Shown in pieces: positions 32,327 to 44,970 of a stretch of DNA of 64,000 nt; position 1 is the first letter of the stretch; every line of letters begins with the position of its first letter. This DNA is from Heterodera schachtii. Taxonomy: Eukaryota > Nematoda > Chromadorea > Rhabditida > Heteroderidae. Where the stretch lies: the NCBI GenBank assembly GCA_023374025.1, contig SIJG01000068.1, positions 559,866 to 623,865 on the forward strand. Reading direction: 5' to 3'. Below the pieces are notes generated by a model that saw only the letters and a list, made by a program, of their open reading frames with translations, was not told where the DNA came from and did not search any database. The position numbers and the translations under genes were made by a program.

Positions 32327-33298
32327 GGGTTCGAGCCCCGTGGGGCGGGGGTGGCTTTTCGCGGGGGCGGGGGTTGGCGGGGGTCATAGTCGCGGGGGCG
32401 GGGACGGGGGGACGATAATTCCGCCCCCGCGGGGGGGGGGGGGGGGGTTTGCTTTGAATTAGCTCCAAAAAATCTCAAAAAAAAAATTATTTTTATGAAT
32501 GATTTCTTTGGCTCCACATTCCTTTATTCATTGATCGCCTTTATTCTATTTATTTTGACATAAATTGCACAGATTTTGACTAAAAATAACCAAATTTAAG
32601 GATTTTTAGGTAATTTTTAAGAAAAAAAGTTTTCTTTGGGGCCGGCGTGCCGATAGGGTCGACCAAAAAATTAAGACTTTTCCGATAAATTTTCATTTTT
32701 TTATCTATATTAAATTATCATGATTTACTCAAGAAAAATTAAAACTCAGATTTTTAAAAATTTTCCGGCACATTTTTCCAAAAAACTTGATGAATGTGCG
32801 AGGGGAGAGGTCCGGCGGTGCCGATAGGCGCCGCCGGGAAAATTTTAAGAATTTTTAATTAGAACTTTGCCAAAATTTTCAGAAATTTTCCTCTTTTAGA
32901 TGAAAATAAGGCATTACCCCCAAATCAGAACATTTCTTAGAAATAAAGAACATAAAGAAACCCTGTATTAATCAGAAAAAAATAAATCAAAAGAAAACGT
33001 TAACCGGTGTCGAACTCATAACAAAATGTTTTGTTAATGTTGAAGCACTAACCACTAAACCACAAATAGTTTGTAAAAAATATAAGCAAATTTACTTTAT
33101 TTCATAAAAATTTGTAAAAGAAGGTTAAAAAATTCAAAATTGTATAAATTTTTGCCTTTAATTCCACGAATATGCCATTCTTAGGGGTGTATTTTCCATC
33201 CCCGCGCCCCCGCGGGGGTGAAGGTCACGGGGGCGGGGGTTGCGGGGGTCTGAGTCGCGGGGGCGGGGACGGGGGTGACGGGGGCGGGGCTCGAACCC
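32327..33298. mobile_element. GC-rich terminal-inverted-repeat element, copy 2
   Basis: Same GGGTTCGAGCCCCG inverted ends, TA flanks (32325-32326 and 33299-33300) and interior as copy 1. The G run is 17 instead of 22, and the interior has scattered substitutions and indels. It is more diverged from copy 1 than the neighbouring hAT pair is. The downstream flank differs from that of copy 1. Confidence 0.75.
33000..33064 (-). tRNA. tRNA-like segment inside the TIR element, copy 2
   Basis: Minus-strand A-box-like TGGTTAGTGCTTCAAC and B-box-like GAGTTCGACACCGG, equivalent to the copy at 28449-28513 but with several changes. Confidence 0.35.
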
Positions 33299-33300
33299 TA

Positions 33301-34800
33301 CATAAAATGACCATTTTTCTAGTTTTTAGGTTAATTTAAAATTTTTTTAGGGAATTTTGGTGTCCGGCGGTTTTTCGGAAATCTGTCACATTTTATTAAA
33401 CGATTTGAGACAAAATTTGGATTTTTTGGCTATGTTTAAAAAATGAAAAATATTTCAATTGCTCTTTATTTTTGGTGGTTTGAAAATTTTGGTAATACAG
33501 TTTTAAAAATTATTTAACAATTTAAATAAATAAGAAATAATTTAATCTGTTTGGCTGTCGAACCATTGCAGAAACCAAACAAAGACTGGAGGTTTAGCCA
33601 ATAAACTAAATATTTCTACTTTCTTTTTATTTAAAAGAATAGATCAAATTATGATTTTTTACGAGACGGTCTAAAAACATGAGAATACGAGATTACGTAC
33701 ACGAGACGAGCAACATTCCTGCTAACTTTACACTGCTAATCTATAGAGGTTAATAGAACAATTTCAAAACAACATTTGACGCAACTTTTAAAGTAAATAT
33801 GTACATATTTTTCGAAGCATTCATTAGTCATTTGTAAAAGAGATGACATTTGTAAAAAATTTTGTCATGCATTCTCTGAATCATTATTATTCAAATGATG
33901 AAATAACAGGTTTAAAAACTTTGCTAACTTTTTTTTCTTGGTTAATTTTATGTTTTCAACACCTGAAATATTTTATCTAACTCATTTTCCGGTATTTTTG
34001 AAAACCCATAACACCATGAATTTGATATATTTTGTCTGTTTTTATCTCTGTCTTATACAAATGATATTTTCTAAAAAATCCCAATTTCACAAATAAAAAA
34101 TCACCCCATACATATTATGAAATTCTATCACATCTACTGATTTTCACTGACGCATTTTCTGCTGACACATTTTTTGTCCACGTCACTTGGGAAAGCGAAT
34201 TTGAATAAAATAATAAATTATGAATGGAAATATTAATTTTCAACAAAATTATTTGTAATTTCCATTTTTCAATAAATCAATGACTTGCCAAAATGCATTA
34301 TTTTGAAAATTAAATAATTTTATTACTTGACAAATGCTAACTAGCAGAATTACTTTTTTTTTAGTTTTTCCTCTCTCGCGCATCGTTCTCCCCTAAATTT
34401 TTTAAAGTCCCCCCCCCCCTCTACTCATATCCGATTAAAATTATTTGAATAATTTTTTTTTGCTAATCTCTTTTAAACCCCACAAAAACAGGGATACCAT
34501 CGAAAAATTTTCAAAATAAGAATATACAAGGCAAAAATAAAAAATTTAAAATGCAAATAACAGATTCGCATCACTGCATAAAAATTTAATCATTTTCTTA
34601 GGTAAAATTTAAGAAACCTTTTTAAATGTTTATTATTATTATTCAATTGATTTTTCTTTCTCCTATTTTTTAACCTCCTTAAACAAAAATATAACCAAGA
34701 AAATAATTGGTTTAAATAAGAACTTATTGAAATTCTTTCGCCTTAAATATTTATTCACGAATTTTAATTATATTGGCATTTAGAAAGTATAACGAAAAAT
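33301..34800. other. AT-rich intergenic region
   Basis: No coding frame is supported. It contains one tRNA-like remnant (33545-33606) and a C10 run near 34412. A pyrimidine-rich stretch ending in TTTCAG leads into the next gene. Confidence 0.5.
33545..33606 (-). tRNA. tRNA-like remnant
   Basis: On the minus strand TAGTTTATTGGCTAAACC resembles an A box, and ATGGTTCGACAGCC a B box, at tRNA-like spacing. The anticodon arm is not foldable and the acceptor stem is unclear. Confidence 0.3.
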
Positions 34801-34810
34801 TTTATTTCAG
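34801..34810 (+). promoter_or_regulatory. Splice-acceptor-type TTTATTTCAG upstream of a start codon
   Basis: The sequence matches the nematode TTTCAG acceptor consensus and lies 17 bases before the ATG at 34828, with no upstream exon recognised. This is the usual layout of a spliced-leader trans-splice site. A cis-spliced non-coding first exon is the alternative. Confidence 0.5.
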
Positions 34811-34827
34811 AAAAAATTATTGTTTCA

Positions 34828-37800
34828 ATGAATTATTTTTCAATTCTTTTTCCTCTGATTATTATTATTTTTATTTCAATTTATTTTGAAAAGTCCATTT
34901 CCGTGTCGTCCTATGAATGGAATGTGACAATTTCTGAAGAAAATGCAAAAAAATTTGCAGAATTTATTAAAGAAACTTACCAAAAATGCTTTCCACAAAC
35001 AATTCGTGAAGGAGAAAAAATGTTTTTCCAGCAAAAGTTTGGTGTAGTATTTGTCAAATACGTGGCAGAATTTGCGTATTATTATCACTTGGAAAATGAC
35101 ATGGAAAGTTTTTGTAAAAATAATGACTCAATTGAGAATACTGTAATCAAGAACTTTGTCTACAGTAGCTATCAGTATGTAATTAATCAAAGCGAAAAAA
35201 AATTGGCCACAAAATTTTACAAAGAAATTTTTTGTCCGAAAAAATCTCTGCCCAAACAAGTGGTTGGCCAATTGTTGTTGCTGACATTTTCATTTGCTGT
35301 TCGGATTCTTTTGTTTGAAAAGTAAAAAATTGTATTTAAAAATTGGGTTTGTTCCCATAGCCCTCCGAGTAGGGGAAAAAGAATGTTTTTGGCATTTCAT
35401 TCATTCCCGGCAAGCGTATTCCTCAAGAACATGTTGCAAATCTCCAGCAATCTCCGAAAATTTGAACTGTGATTTTGTGCCTGATCCCCATACATTTTTG
35501 CCTGCGACATTCAGTTATTATCCCTATTAGAAATTAGAATTGGTACGACATTTTGGGCATTTTTAAGCCCAGGTCGGTCTAGTGCCTATTGAATAAAAAT
35601 CAATCCCGACCCAGGTAGGGAAGGCAACTGATGAGAACGGGGATTCTTCAAATTTGTTCTTGGAATGGTCAAACCTTGAAAAATTGACCGTCTTTTAATT
35701 TTTGCCCTAGTAGTAATGATCTCTAGTTTTTTAAGTTTGTCCTGTGGTTCAACCCTCACATGATGCATTAGATACTTTTAATTTATTTATTTTACTTTTA
35801 TAACATTTAGCCTGAACAAATAAATAAAAATTTAGAAACGAATTTTTCATTTCTCGATTCCGAGATCCTTGGCTTTCCCGCTCCCTCTTTTTTCCACAAA
35901 ATAAATGCTTTTGAACCAACTCTATAAATATAAAAATAAAAATAATCTTGTTTTTTTGTTTAGGTCTGGTGCTTTTCGTGCATTTAATGAGTCCAAACAC
36001 ACCGCGGAATGGCAATTAAGCACAATTTTATCAGCTTTCAAATTATTGCCCAGTTGTCAAAACAGCAACCAATTCGGGTAATTGATAGCTGCTCGAGACA
36101 GACATTTAGTCGGACTCGAGACTTTAAAACTTCAAAAAAAGCAATTATAAATTAAATAATTTATAGAGACTTTCAATTTTAAGACATATTTATCCGCTCT
36201 AACTTTAAATAAATTTTGTGAATGTTTGTTAATTTTATTGGGCTATTTTTAGAAAATTTTAAAAAAGGAAGGTTCGGCTTTTAAATTTTTACCCTTTTTG
36301 TTAACATATTTTTTAGTAAAAAAAAATTTTTGTATTTGATTTTGAACTATCTTTAATTACATTGTCATTAATACTTTAATAAGGTATTCATTTATTTAAA
36401 TTATAAATTCATTTTAGAATATTTCCATATGAAATTTTTGATACCGAGAATGGATTATTTAGTTGGAATTTATCTGCAAAGCAAGAATATATTGGTATGA
36501 CATTTATTAATTTACAAATACATAACACTTAAATAGCCGGGGAAAATGAAAGAAAAGCAAAATTAAAAATTTATTTAATTCATTATAAAATTTGCGTTTT
36601 AAACTTTATTTATTTTTAGTCAAGAATAAAAATTTTGCAATTTTATTAATGCCATAATATTATAAAAGTAATTAACGAGCTTACGAAAAAAACACCAACA
36701 ATAAAATAGTTTTTCAATGTTTAATTATATCAATTTGGTTTGATATTTTTCATTTTTACCTTGGCAAAATACGAAAAGATAAACTAAAAATTCAAATATT
36801 TTCCAGCAAATTTTCAATTCCTTCTACATATCTCCGATTTATCATTGACTCAATACGAAATTTATCTTCTTCTTAAAATAATTAAAAGTGATTTGGAATT
36901 GGTAGACGAAGAGAGAAACGGAATTTTCCAAGAAAATATCAAAAATTTGTTTAATTTGATCAAAAATTATATTTTGGCGCAAATTACAAACAATTTTGAA
37001 GCCTTAAGTCAACAAAGTGATGTGAACTCAAAATTTTTTCTACAATGTATTCTCTCCCGTATTGGAAATGTTTTACTGGAAAAAACAATTTTCAATTGCC
37101 CAAAATTGAAATTTTTCTATGAAAATTTCCAAAAAGATTGTTTTAACTTTATAAATCGAAGAGAACAAAAATTCATTAAAGAAGAAAGTAAATCTTCAAG
37201 GTAAAGACAAAATTAGTCATAATTTACTAGTGAGCTAATTAATAAGATGGATGAGAAATGGGAATTAATTAATTAATTATATAATAGCAAAAGGAAACAA
37301 AAAAGGGATATAAAAAATTTATGTAATAAGTTAATTTACTATTTAATTCTTATTTTCCTAACAGATTTCACACAATGGAAATACTTTTGTTCAAAGAAAA
37401 CTTGAGTAATTATGCGAGAGCAATTAGAATTGATTCTTGTGAATATAAAGGTAAATTAAGATATACAAAAAGGCCAGCGATAAAGCAACTAATTGAATTA
37501 ATTTTTTCATTAATTAATTGATTAATAGGGCTGTGTCTTGTAAAAAGAAAATTCGATAATAGGTAATTCAATATGTATAAAAATCACAAATAATAAGAAT
37601 TTATTGGAAAATGACACCTAAAACAAAGGCAAATGTTTTTCTACAAAAAATTGAATATTAAAGAGCCCAAAAAATAGAAGAACCTAAAATATAAGTATTA
37701 AAATAGTTGTTGTTAAACAAGTGGGTCAATAGGGATGTACAAGCAATATAAAAACCAAAATTGAACAGCCCCATTAATTTGTCAAGTGGTTGTTTTCTTA

Positions 37801-38337
37801 ATTAATTATAACTAATTTTGTCAACCATTTTAACATTAAGCTTTGACGCAATTTTCTGGAGTTCTGCTTCAATGTTTTGTGAATAAATTGCATAACTCCG
37901 GGTCCCATTCTATAGGAACTGACCAAATGGAACAAATTCAAATTGTTCTTCAGCTTCTTCGTGCTATCAATGATTACGATGATGATAAAGTTGGAAAATT
38001 GGAGAAAATTGACCAAATATTTAAAGAAAAAATAAATTCTAATTCACCAAATTTCGAAAATGATGATGAATTGTTGTTGTTCAAGCAAATTATCGAATAT
38101 TTACAGCAAATTATTGAGAAATATACACAACAGACAATTCCTCACCAATTGCTGATCGAAAGACAACCGATCAAAGAAATCATTCCAAAATTTGGACAAA
38201 TTTTGTTTGAAGCACTCAAAAAATTATCAAATGAAGTGGAATATAATAGAAAGAAGCAATTGCTGACCTTTCCTTCTGTGTTGATTGAACATTTTCTTGG
38301 AAGATTTCACGCCATAATAAAAATGTTAAATAAATAA
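34828..38337 (+). CDS. Unrecognised secreted, helix-rich protein (five exons, 515 residues), paralog A
   Basis: Exons at 34828-35321, 36418-36494, 36807-37200, 37365-37450 and 37841-38337 join in frame through GT-AG introns, with compatible phases (2, 1, 2, 1), to 516 codons including the stop. The N-terminus (MNYFSILFPLIIIIFISIYF) is a strong signal peptide or membrane anchor. The remainder is Lys/Asn/Phe-rich, predicted helical, low in Cys, and has no family I recognise. The last exon has an amphipathic EYLQQIIEKYTQQ-type helix and ends FHAIIKMLNK. A neighbouring gene (38.69-40.5 kb) repeats the exon sizes and phases. The start was chosen because of the signal peptide and the TTTCAG 17 bases upstream. 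Function unknown; a secreted or effector role is only a guess. Confidence 0.7.
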
Positions 38338-38360
38338 ATAATTGATTAATTTGAAACGTA

Positions 38361-38615
38361 CAGTCAGGTGCAAAAGTATATGAACAAAAAATTTTTTTTT
38401 TAAACCCGGTTTTCCGCACCGCCAAAAATTGGGTCAATTTGGTAGGGCACCCGTAACTTTTTGATGATTGACTGATAGGAATGTCTTTTGCCATTTTTTA
38501 CGAGTAATATTGGAGGTTTGTTTTGGCAGAGAAAAAATTTCCATCCAATCACGCATCTCATGGAAAACCGGGTTTAAAAAAAAATTTTTTGTTCATATAC
38601 TTTTGCACCTGACTG
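38361..38615. mobile_element. Tc1/mariner-like MITE
   Basis: Long inverted ends, left CAGTCAGGTGCAAAAGTATA and right its complement ending GCACCTGACTG, extend over about 55 bases including AAACCCGGTTTTCC. They are flanked by TA on both sides (38359-38360 and 38616-38617). The element is 255 bp with no coding capacity. It lies between paralog A's stop and paralog B's first visible exon. Confidence 0.9.
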
Positions 38616-38688
38616 TATTTTCAGAACATGAAAAATTGCAAAATTGCAAAATTTGCAAAACTCATTCCTTAAAATAATTTTATTTTAG

Positions 38689-40495
38689 GTATCAAAATAG
38701 AATTTGTCAAATTGGTGAGAAATTGGAATTTGTCGAAATTATTCAAAACATTGCATCAACCGAGAACATCGAATTTACAAAATGGAGAAACTCAAATTTT
38801 GCGACAAGAATAAATTCGCAATTTTTCAATTATTTTATCACATTGTCAATTGGTCTGTCTATTCAAATTGATAATGAAAATATGGCCAGCGAATATTTTG
38901 ACACTTTTGTGAAAGCATTTAATTGCATAAAACCTGAAATAAATATGATGTAATTTATTGCAATTTAATTAATTTATATTATAAATTTTGAATTAATTAA
39001 GCTATTTTCAAACCCAATTTAACGAATCCAACCAAAAAGTGGAGCTGATTGTTCCTGATTGGAACTTTCCATTTGAAGAATACATGGAGAATACAGAAAC
39101 ATTTCAATACAAATATACTAAACGTATGTCCGCCGAATTTTCTCTATTAATGTTCATCTGCTATAGGCGGTTCAAGGGGGTTCAAAAAATTCTCATGAAC
39201 CTGACTTTATCGAATTTTATTTTTTTAAATTTCCTATTTTCAAAAAATCTTTCCTTACTTTTGATGTCCTTGCCTTCGTAATAAAGCTATCGAGGACAAT
39301 TTTTATTTTCGCATTTGAATTCTTTGACGAAAATTCAGAAAATTCGGAAAATCAAGAAAATTAAAATAATATTAAAATAGATATTATTTATACTAAAACA
39401 GAACTTTAAGTGCTGAAGAAAAATTTCATGAATTGTAAAATTAGTCATATCGAGTAAAAAATATAGGCACTCAATGTAATTAATGTATTTTCCAGAAATG
39501 ATACGCTATTTGGTTATGGTTTCAAATAAATCGTTAACCATTTTTCAAATTTTCCAAATGGCAAAAAGAATTTGTGATGCAGAAATTGATCAATTTTTGT
39601 TCAACCGATCAGACGCAGAAATTTTCACTAAAATTTTAGGTTTTACAAGGGAATTTGATGAAACACTCGTGGTGGAAAAATTGAAAACAAAAAATGAATT
39701 TTGTTTTTTGGCATTGTTTTTGATGAATCTTATTGAGAAAATGGCAAAAGCAAATGTAATTCCCAAAATTGGAAATTTATTTAAAAGCGAAGACAAAATG
39801 AAATTTGTTAAAAATGCCTTTTCCGACGTTGGAATAATAGAAATAATAATTAGTGATTTAATTGAAAAGCAAGAAGAATTTTGCAGCGAAGAAAAGTAAT
39901 AAGAATTATTCTTTTTTAATAATTCATGGTTGCAACAGTTTAAATTTAATAGACAAATTTAAACGCTTTTTTGAGTTCGATCAATTTAAATTTAATTTAA
40001 AATTTAGGGAAAAAAGCAAAACCGAGCGACACTTCTATGAAAATTTGCAGAACTTCGTTAAGATCATCACAATTGACTATAATCCAAGAAATGGTATTAA
40101 ACAGTATCGACAGAATATAAAAACGAAAAATGAAAATCCTTTTGATCTATTCATTTATTAAAATTCAAAATTTCAAATCGATCTTTGGTTATTTTATATT
40201 AATTGTTTTAGATTTACCAATTATTATTCCCGTCATCATTTCTGAAATGGAAATGATGGTCCAAAATAAGAATTGGAATTATGAACATCTCTTTACGATA
40301 AAACGGCTTGAATGGACACTTTTGAAAGTTTGCCTCGAGAAAATTGGTGAATTAAAGAAATGGGAAACGATTGAAAATTTGCGCAATGATTGGGCACAAT
40401 TATTCGGCGATCATTTTAACAACAATCAGAAGAATGAACGGAAGCACAATGAAGTGATTCAAAGTCTGATCAGTGTTTTGATTGAGCTTCAATGA
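38689..40495 (+). pseudogene. Paralog B of the secreted helix-rich family, apparently lacking its 5' exon
   Basis: Exons at 38689-38949, 39002-39123, 39496-39895, 40008-40093 and 40212-40495 join in frame with intron phases 2, 1, 2, 1, the same as paralog A. The fourth exon is 86 bases in both genes (A: KENLSNYARAIRID; B: YENLQNFVKIITID), and the second has FPFEEYMENTE against FPYEIFDTENG in A. No start codon or signal-peptide exon is found upstream: paralog A's 3' end and the MITE occupy that space. The first in-frame Met is internal, near 38881. It is probably 5'-truncated, unless an unrecognised upstream exon is spliced in. Ends VIQSLISVLIELQ. Confidence 0.65.
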
Positions 40496-40890
40496 ACTCG
40501 ACAATTTTTGAAAATTGAAAATTTCATAAGGATTAGGAACTTTTTGTGATATTTTATTATTGAGATCTTGAAGAGATCAATGTTGTTGACTCAAAAAACA
40601 AGCAAATTGCTCTAAATCATTTTAAATGGTGATTAAATTCAAAACATTGGGATTCTCGCAGATGTTTTTAGCTTATTGATAGGCCCAATGAAGTTAAATG
40701 TTATTTTTACCCAAAATCTGTGTATTCTAAATATTAAAAAAAAAATTAATTAAAAATAGCCATACTAAAGTCTTTTTTTAGGTCATAACTTTTTTCTATC
40801 CGAGCAAAATTTTTTGAAATTATACAGGCTAATAGGGATTATCAAGCGCTAAAAAATATACCAAGCTTATTTAATTTGGATGGACAAATA
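40496..40890. other. AT-rich spacer downstream of paralog B
   Basis: No gene or RNA was recognised. It serves as 3' flank of paralog B. Confidence 0.4.
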
Positions 40891-40892
40891 AA

Positions 40893-41023
40893 ATATTATA
40901 GCATTTGCGCCAAAGTGGCTGGCACCAAAGGAGCGGTTCCCTAAAAAAAGATGTTTATATAATTTTGGTTTTTTTGAATTTATTAAGCAAAGTCTCAGTT
41001 TTTTAGCATCATAATTCGTTTTG
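40893..41023 (+). repeat. Direct repeat X, copy 1
   Basis: About 130 bases running from GCATTTGCGCCAAAGTGGCT to CAGTTTTTTAGCATCATAAT. A diverged second copy lies 1.1 kb downstream. It resembles the edge of a dispersed element and sits immediately left of the fold-back element. Confidence 0.7.
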
Positions 41024-41045
41024 TTAGCGATAAAACCGCACTTGG

Positions 41046-41403
41046 GAGCCCGACATTTAGGTGCCCGATATTTGGGGACCCCGGCTTTTGGGATCAACTT
41101 TTTGACCCGACACATAGGTATCCCGATATTTGGGGACAAAACGCCATTTTGGTATTCTGCATTTAGGGGCCCGACATTTCGGATTTTGAATAAAAAATTT
41201 CTTGGTATTTAAGTATTGAGCCCAAAACATGCGACGCTCAATACTTAAATATTAAGAAATTTTTTATTCAAATCCCCATATGTCGGGCCCCTAAAAGTCG
41301 GGTTCCTAAATGTCGTTTTGTCCCAAAAGGTCGGGGTCACTATGTGTCGGGTCCCAAAAGGTTGAATCCCGAAAAGCCGGGATCCCCAAATATCGGATTC
41401 ACA
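41046..41403. mobile_element. Fold-back element with arms of about 175 bases
   Basis: The left arm (about 41046-41220) and right arm (about 41237-41403) are imperfect inverted copies around a 16-base spacer. The innermost 30 bases are nearly perfect (TACTTAAATA pairing outward from the centre). Each arm holds several copies of a CCCGA(C/T)ATTTGGGGAC-like word, so each arm is itself internally repetitive. The RNA would form one long hairpin. No coding sequence. Confidence 0.8.
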
Positions 41404-42016
41404 AGTTCACGAATTATTTTTACAAAGCAAAATAAATATACAAATAAAAAATTTTCCTTTATAATAGACCTAACCTAATAATTTTCTATAATTTGCTGAC
41501 GCAAGCAACTTATGCATTCTTTCCTATATTCAATTGATTTTATTGATATTCTTTACATTAAAAAATTATGAATTTGTGAATTAATTCCCATAATATTTCT
41601 ATTAACTGCATTTTATATTCTACAACAATATTCTTAATTTCAATAAAGGGCATTTTTTCAACAACAAAAAAATTGTTACTATTTTGCAAGGTAGCAATCA
41701 CTTTTTAATACATAAAATGGAGCCCATTTCAATCCTAAAATTTTTCTTTATAATTCAAAAAAAAAAATTAAGTATTGAAAAAAGTTTCGACAAAAAATCC
41801 TCAGGTTGATCCGACTATTTACGCAACTAATTACCATAATCTTCATGATGTGCAAACTAATTACCAGTTTGCAAATGTACAGCAGGGTATCATGGTGTAC
41901 AACATTCCCATCTAGAGAAAGGCAAATCAACATTTTTCTCTTAGCGAACATTAACTGCAAAAGAGCAAGAAAACTGAGCAATCGCTAAAGAAGGTTTGAC
42001 AAATAATCTATTATAG

Positions 42017-42139
42017 GATTTGGCGCCAAAATGGCTGACGCCAAAGAGGGTGGTTCCCTAAAAAAGACTTTATATCGTTTTGCTTTTTGTTTGAATTTAT
42101 TAAGCAAAGTCTCAGTTTTTTAGCATCATAATTCGGTTT
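42017..42139 (+). repeat. Direct repeat X, copy 2
   Basis: Diverged copy of 40893-41023: GGATTTGGCGCCAAAATGGC at the left and TCAGTTTTTTAGCATCATAA at the right. Between the copies lie the fold-back element and about 600 bases of AT-rich DNA. Confidence 0.7.
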
Positions 42140-44770
42140 TTTTTTTCGCTTGGTTGGAAATTTTATTTAATTTATTTCTTATTCTTTAGATTCTCAGCTG
42201 TCATTGTTTGAAGACTTATGTGTTCACGCAATTGCATTTCAAATTAAGCTTTACCCTCATATTCATATAAAATAATCAAATAAACAAAAGCTCCAAGATA
42301 AAGTTATAAAATAAAATATTTCAATATGGTATAATGGCTTCAATCATTTACTTGAAATTTGAAAAAGAGAGAAATACAATCTGCAAACAAATTTATTATA
42401 TGAGAAAAATTTCAGATAATTTTTAATACAAGTTTTGCATCGAAAAAAAATTTATATTTAAATTAAAATTTAAAGTAAATAAAAAACTATTTAAATAGAA
42501 ATATAATAAAAGTAAAAAATAATATTAAACGCCCAATTGAAAAAATATTAATTGAATTTAAAAGCACAATTAGACTTAATAAAATCAATATTAATTAATA
42601 AAATGATAAGAATTTAAAAGATTAAAAATTTAATTTTAAACATTCAAAGACTCGAGTACTTCCAATTAATGCAACTTGATCGGGTTGACCAAATATCTTG
42701 ATCGCCAAAAATTCATCTAATTGTCAACCTCTTACCGGTCAATTTCCTTTAATTCGCATTGATACATTATTTTAAAGATAAATTTCTCTGTTATAAAAAG
42801 TCCGAAATTTGTAAAAAAAATTCAATATGAATTCGTTAATTAGTTTTTAAGCATTTAAAAAATTAAATTTTGAAAATTACCTAAATCCCATAAAAATTAA
42901 TATATTATAATGAGATTTATGTGGATTTTATTTTTTATTTTGGCAAATTATTAGGTAAAGTATGAATGTTTACTTGCATTTTCTTTAAATTTTTAGTATT
43001 GAATTTTTTTATAAAAGTTAATTTAGATAGGCTAAATTTTTTACTGACTTTATTTTTTGCGAAATTATTTTAATTTACATTTATTTCTCCAAATACTCGT
43101 CGTCAAATCTACTACAGTGAATGCCATTTAATATTAAAATAATTCTTTTTATTTACTTGTATATTTGTTACCTCTGATTATTGTAGTATCATATTTTGGC
43201 ATATTACGAAGACACGAAACCATGTTATTTGCTTGATAACTTTGAATTTCATTATGTTTATTCAATATAAATCAATAAATATGCTAATTAACAGAAGTTT
43301 TAATAGTTTTAATTGAATCATGACCAGCAAAATAAATTATATAAGATTAAGAAAATTATTCTGTAAGCAAAACACATGGCGTATGATTTTCCAAAATAAA
43401 TTCAAACAAAATAGTTAAATATGTGTAAGTTTACTGTAATAAATAACTTTTATATCATCAATCTAATATGTCACTCTAATGTTACACCAATAAAGCATTA
43501 TTGAGCATATCTTCAACTCTTGATTTGGTCCCACAGCTGTTTAATTATTTTAATATTTCCATAAAAAATTAAAGGAAATTGGTCTAAAAACAAATGAATT
43601 TTATAAAGCTTATTATAATAGCAATATAAAACTGAGAAATTACAAATAATTGAATAAAAATGCTAATTTGTAATTGTAATATAAACATAAATAAATATGA
43701 AACTAATAAACAGAAATATTATTTTAAGAGCAATAAACTATTAATCACTGCAAAAAATGGGCACAATGATAGATTTTTTACATTAGTAACCGCAATTATT
43801 AACAATCAATTTAATTGTAATTAAAATAAAAAACACCGATTAAGCAACAGATACCCGAATTCATTTATACCTTGAGCCTTATTTGTTAGTAATATTTTTT
43901 TAACATAAAAATAATGCATCATAATTACCAATATTCAAAGTTTTTCTTCATACAATAGAAAATAAATAAAAGAAAATTCTAAAATAATAAGACGAATGCT
44001 TTCCTTTTAATTGGACATAATACAAATTGTAATGTGAAAAAATGCTTAAAGGTATACAAAAAATAAACCTTAACTAAGTTTAATAAATGGCATAAAAATT
44101 AGATTAAATAATATATTAAAAAAAGCGTTTAATTCTTTTATAAAATAATAATAACTTAACAAATTAACGCTCAAATTAAAATGATTGTCTGTAATTTTAC
44201 TATGTTTTTACTATGTTGTACAATTGTTAGAGGAGACCCAAGTTCTCTTGGGCATGCAAAAATTTGATCACTACATATAACCCCTAAGGGTTGAACAAGA
44301 TGGTGTATTGATTTTTTGAACAGTAGGTATTAACCAATATTAAACATAATTTTGACTATGGTAAAGAGGAACAGAAGGTGAATGCCCAGCATATTAAAGA
44401 ATAAAAATAATTAAATTCAAAATAAGATTTCTAAGTCCATAAATTTTCTAATAAATCAAGAGTTTTGGTTTAGATTCTGATTACAGCCAGGGATTTTCTA
44501 TGGAAAATAAATTTATTTAAAAAATAAATAGAGAAAAAAAAGGTTTAAAAATGGTACAAAAAAATTATTGTATATTAAATAGGAAATAAAGAAGTTTGAA
44601 ATAAAATTGGAAACTGTTTATTCATTGTTTTTCTCTAAACAAATATTTTCAAAGCCATGTATTACAAAACAAGAACATAGTAAATAAATTCTGAGATATC
44701 TTATAGTCTCTAACTAAAATCTCGTTGAAAGCTATCAGCAAAGACATAAACCAAAAAGTCTCGACCCTTT
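42140..44770. other. AT-rich region without supported genes
   Basis: Stops are dense in all frames. A short palindrome, AACCCCTAAGGGTT, lies near 44279. Nothing else was recognised. Confidence 0.5.
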
Positions 44771-44970
44771 TTGAGAATCTCGGTCTTAGTCCACGAATTA
44801 GCGCCTACCAGATTGATACCACCACTCTACCCCTCTCACTGCTGACGAGACCAATTAGCGCACCCTGGTCAGTCAATTAGTGACTAATTACCCCCCCCCC
44901 CCCTCCCAGCGACCTGTCACATCTAATTAGTGTCAGGCTGCGACGGTCCCTGGCTGTTAACTACTAGGGT
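44771..44970. other. GC-richer island with recurring AATTAG(C/T)G words and a C13-C14 run
   Basis: About 200 bases stand out from AT-rich surroundings. AATTAGCG or AATTAGTG occurs four times, and GTCAATTAGTGAC forms a short inverted repeat. A C run lies near 44891. No frame or known RNA was recognised. It may be a small transposon or structured RNA. Confidence 0.3.

Larger units (their letters stand above)
24140..33300. repeat. 4.56-kb tandem duplication (copies 24.14-28.74 kb and 28.75-33.30 kb)
   Basis: Each copy contains the RT fragment, the hAT transposon and the GC-rich TIR element in the same order. Matching landmarks are offset by 4556-4559 bases: 24581 and 29138, 25218 and 29777, 28744 and 33300. 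From about 29130 on the copies are nearly identical. From 28745 to 29130 the second copy has many single-base deletions relative to the first. The junction falls exactly at the outer end of the first TIR element. Confidence 0.85.

Noticed and set aside
35294..35530. 78-codon ORF in the first intron of paralog A
   Set aside because: It overlaps the end of exon 1 in another frame, has no acceptor, and composition does not support coding.
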